Assembly (NCBI RefSeq): GCF_001294205.1
Contig: NZ_LAQT01000008.1
Coordinates: 227,214 to 291,213, forward strand
DNA: 64,000 nt
Origin: Amantichitinum ursilacus
GTDB lineage: Bacteria > Pseudomonadota > Gammaproteobacteria > Burkholderiales > Chitinibacteraceae
Reading direction: 5' to 3'
Below the pieces are notes generated by a model. That model saw only the letters and a list, made by a program, of their open reading frames with translations, did not search any database and had not been told where the DNA came from. A program made the position numbers and the translations under genes. Below, in pieces: positions 63,841 to 64,000 of the stretch. Position 1 is the first letter of the stretch; every line of letters begins with the position of its first letter.

Positions 63841-64000
63841 TGTTTAGACCGGACACATACTGGACAGGTGTGCGCAGACATAGTGGACACTTCCTGACAG
63901 CCCATTGCCAGGAAGCCACCATGATCTGGAGACCTGTTTCAACTATGGATATCCGTCTTGAGTTCGTGCTGCTGGCCCGTCAGCCGGGCGCTGACCGGCG
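63841..64000 (+). mobile_element. IS481-type insertion sequence, left end (partial)
   Basis: The repeat block stops at 63840 and new sequence begins TGTTTAGACCGGACACATAC. The first ~80 bp contain repeated GGACA/TGGACA motifs as in IS481-family ends, then a transposase start. The right end is outside the window. Confidence 0.75.
63921..64000 (+). CDS. IS481-family transposase, N-terminal fragment
   Basis: ATG at 63921 opens a frame reading MIWRPVSTMDIRLEFVLLAR followed by QPGADRR to the window edge. The pattern (MxW..., RxEFVxLAxxPGA) matches the N-terminus of IS481-family integrase-core transposases just before their HTH domain. GGAAG lies 7 bp before the ATG. Only 26 codons are visible, so the DDE catalytic domain cannot be checked. 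Confidence 0.72.
   Translation, partial: MIWRPVSTMDIRLEFVLLARQPGADR

Overview
The window looks like the chromosome of a GC-rich, Gram-negative, flagellated betaproteobacterium, probably of the order Neisseriales (Chitinibacteraceae/Chromobacteriaceae-like). This placement is inferred from gene content: LPS heptosyltransferase WaaF, a trimeric Gram-negative porin, a second-copy-type IF-1 with a basic tail, RlmJ, sigma-54-style FleS/FleR flagellar control, CheZ and paired CheV proteins. No rRNA, tRNA or CRISPR array was found. The start of the window cuts a DUF4350 gene and the end cuts an IS481-type transposase gene.

Layout. 1-3245: a translationally coupled DUF4350-MoxR-DUF58 operon. 3246-5290: a large repeat structure with no credible gene (56-bp tandem arrays, a ~430-bp conserved block, 51-bp tandem repeats, then the block and 56-bp array again inverted), followed by two microsatellites. 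5291-9707 (-): a CHASE-like/PAS histidine kinase and its likely partner, a REC-DUF3369-GGDEF(degenerate)-EAL protein. 9861-14502: MFS exporter with MarR regulator, MgtC-like protein, and a TOBE/ModB/ModC molybdate set without ModA. 14626-28655: housekeeping genes (infA, rlmJ, aroA, htpG, waaF, ilvE, rhlE-type helicase, porin) and a MASE1 histidine kinase. 29068-42154: REC-HATPase protein, MOSC protein, comEC, UbiH-family hydroxylase, dsbC, orphan HigA-like protein, TraB/GumN protein, hydrolase, TPR/GT9-like protein, msrB, a lipoprotein and an HDOD-EAL protein.

42306-60175 is a chemotaxis and flagellar regulon. Leftward genes run cheV-cheV-cheY-cheZ-cheA and then the HDOD-EAL gene. Rightward genes run fleS, hsbA-like STAS, hsbR-like phosphatase/kinase, a receiver-less cheB, fleR, then fliE-F-G-H-I-J. 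FleS and FleR should activate sigma-54, and a sigma-54 type promoter with exact GG-N10-GC spacing lies just upstream of fliE. A perfect FNR/CRP-type dyad lies upstream of cheY. After fliJ come pmbA/tldE and an alkA-type glycosylase.

62262-64000 is a second copy of the large repeat structure, in the same order as the first, broken in its inverted arm by an IS481-type element. Two families of short dispersed palindromes (cores GGGTGGGTC and GGGTGCGTTA) sit in many intergenic gaps. The most unusual material in the window is this repeat system: two composite inverted elements bracketing about 57 kb, with exact 56-bp and 51-bp periods.
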